Origin: Candidatus Zhuqueibacterota bacterium 4484_219
GTDB taxonomy: Bacteria; Zhuqueibacterota; JdFR-76; 4484-219
Length of the DNA stretch: 6,482 bases
Assembly: GCA_002085035.1 (NCBI GenBank)
Contig: MZGM01000078.1
Location: forward strand, 1-6,482
Direction of reading: 5' to 3'
How positions within the stretch are numbered: position 1 is the first letter of the stretch; each line of letters starts with the position of its first letter. Both the position numbers and the translations under genes were made by a program. Shown piece by piece: positions 6,260-6,482 of the stretch. Below the pieces are notes generated by a model. It was not told where the DNA came from and made no database searches. It saw only the letters and a program-made list of their open reading frames with translations.

Positions 6260-6482
6260 AGGGTTCGATCTTTATATTTGGAGGGACATTTGAGTAATAA
6301 TTTTTTGGCTTTAAACACGCCAGAGTCATATTTCCCAATTACCACCACACTGGTGGCGTTGTCAAAATTTGCTGGTTTTACTCCTCGATAGGTGACGAGG
6401 AGGCTATCTCCATGTTTATCAGTTAAGATGAATCGTAAAGAATGCGTTTGAGGGTCGTAAGTGCCTTTGTTTACTCCTAAAA
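6256..6482 (-). CDS. ccmE: Cytochrome c maturation heme chaperone CcmE, Cys-type (C-terminal part, partial)
   Basis: The C-terminal 74 residues of a CcmE protein; the N-terminal membrane anchor lies beyond the window edge. CcmE is a periplasmic, membrane-anchored OB-fold protein that binds heme covalently and hands it to CcmF. Visible OB-fold strands include 'HSLRFILTDKHGDSLLVTY' and 'VKPANFDNATSVVVIGKYDS'; the 'V-x-G-x-Y/F' strand followed by 'GVFKAKKLLLKCPSKYKDRTL' is the typical end of the family. In E. coli the heme-binding residue is His in an HxxxY motif. Here the equivalent position is Cys in CPSKY (about residues 65-69 of the visible part), the CxxxY form known from Desulfovibrio and some archaea and Gram-positives. 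It ends only five residues after the Tyr, without the flexible tail of the E. coli protein. The frame is certain from the continuous match and the overlap with ccmF. Confidence 0.92.
   Translation of the reverse strand, partial: LGVNKGTYDPQTHSLRFILTDKHGDSLLVTYRGVKPANFDNATSVVVIGKYDSGVFKAKKLLLKCPSKYKDRTL

Overview
The window is a single run of seven genes, all on the minus strand, tightly spaced (between a 4-base overlap and 63 bases), with no gene-free stretch over 100 bases and no convincing terminator hairpin between genes. Read in the direction of transcription (from high to low coordinates): the 3' end of a cytochrome c maturation heme chaperone (ccmE, cut by the window edge), the heme lyase subunit ccmF, galactose-1-phosphate uridylyltransferase (galT), an inositol-monophosphatase-superfamily phosphatase, a DUF3078-type predicted outer-membrane barrel, a small TIGR03546/DUF2062-like membrane protein, and the 5' part of a TIGR03545 AsmA-like membrane-anchored protein (cut by the other edge).

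Organism: a Gram-negative (two-membrane) bacterium that makes c-type cytochromes. The DUF3078 barrel protein, the Cys-type (CxxxY) CcmE and the moderate-to-low G+C content suggest a member of the Bacteroidota/FCB side of the tree (Ignavibacteria, Calditrichota or KSB1-like lineages), but this is inference from protein families recalled from memory and not a database match.

How the genes fit together: ccmE and ccmF form a translationally coupled pair (ATGA overlap) that delivers heme and attaches it to apocytochrome c outside the cytoplasmic membrane. CcmE carries the Cys variant of the heme-binding motif (CPSKY in place of the His form). The gene after ccmF is galT rather than ccmG or ccmH, which resembles the reduced Ccm system known from Desulfovibrio. 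galT and the phosphatase form a sugar-phosphate/nucleotide-sugar pair. The last three genes are all envelope proteins: an outer-membrane barrel, a small multi-pass protein and an AsmA-like protein anchored in the inner membrane. The last two are separated by only 3 bases and belong to two families that are defined as partners.

I see no mobile element, CRISPR array, RNA gene or repeat array. The window looks like ordinary chromosomal core and envelope genes. The points most worth following are the variant Ccm machinery with its enlarged CcmF periplasmic domain, and the uncharacterised envelope module at the low-coordinate end.
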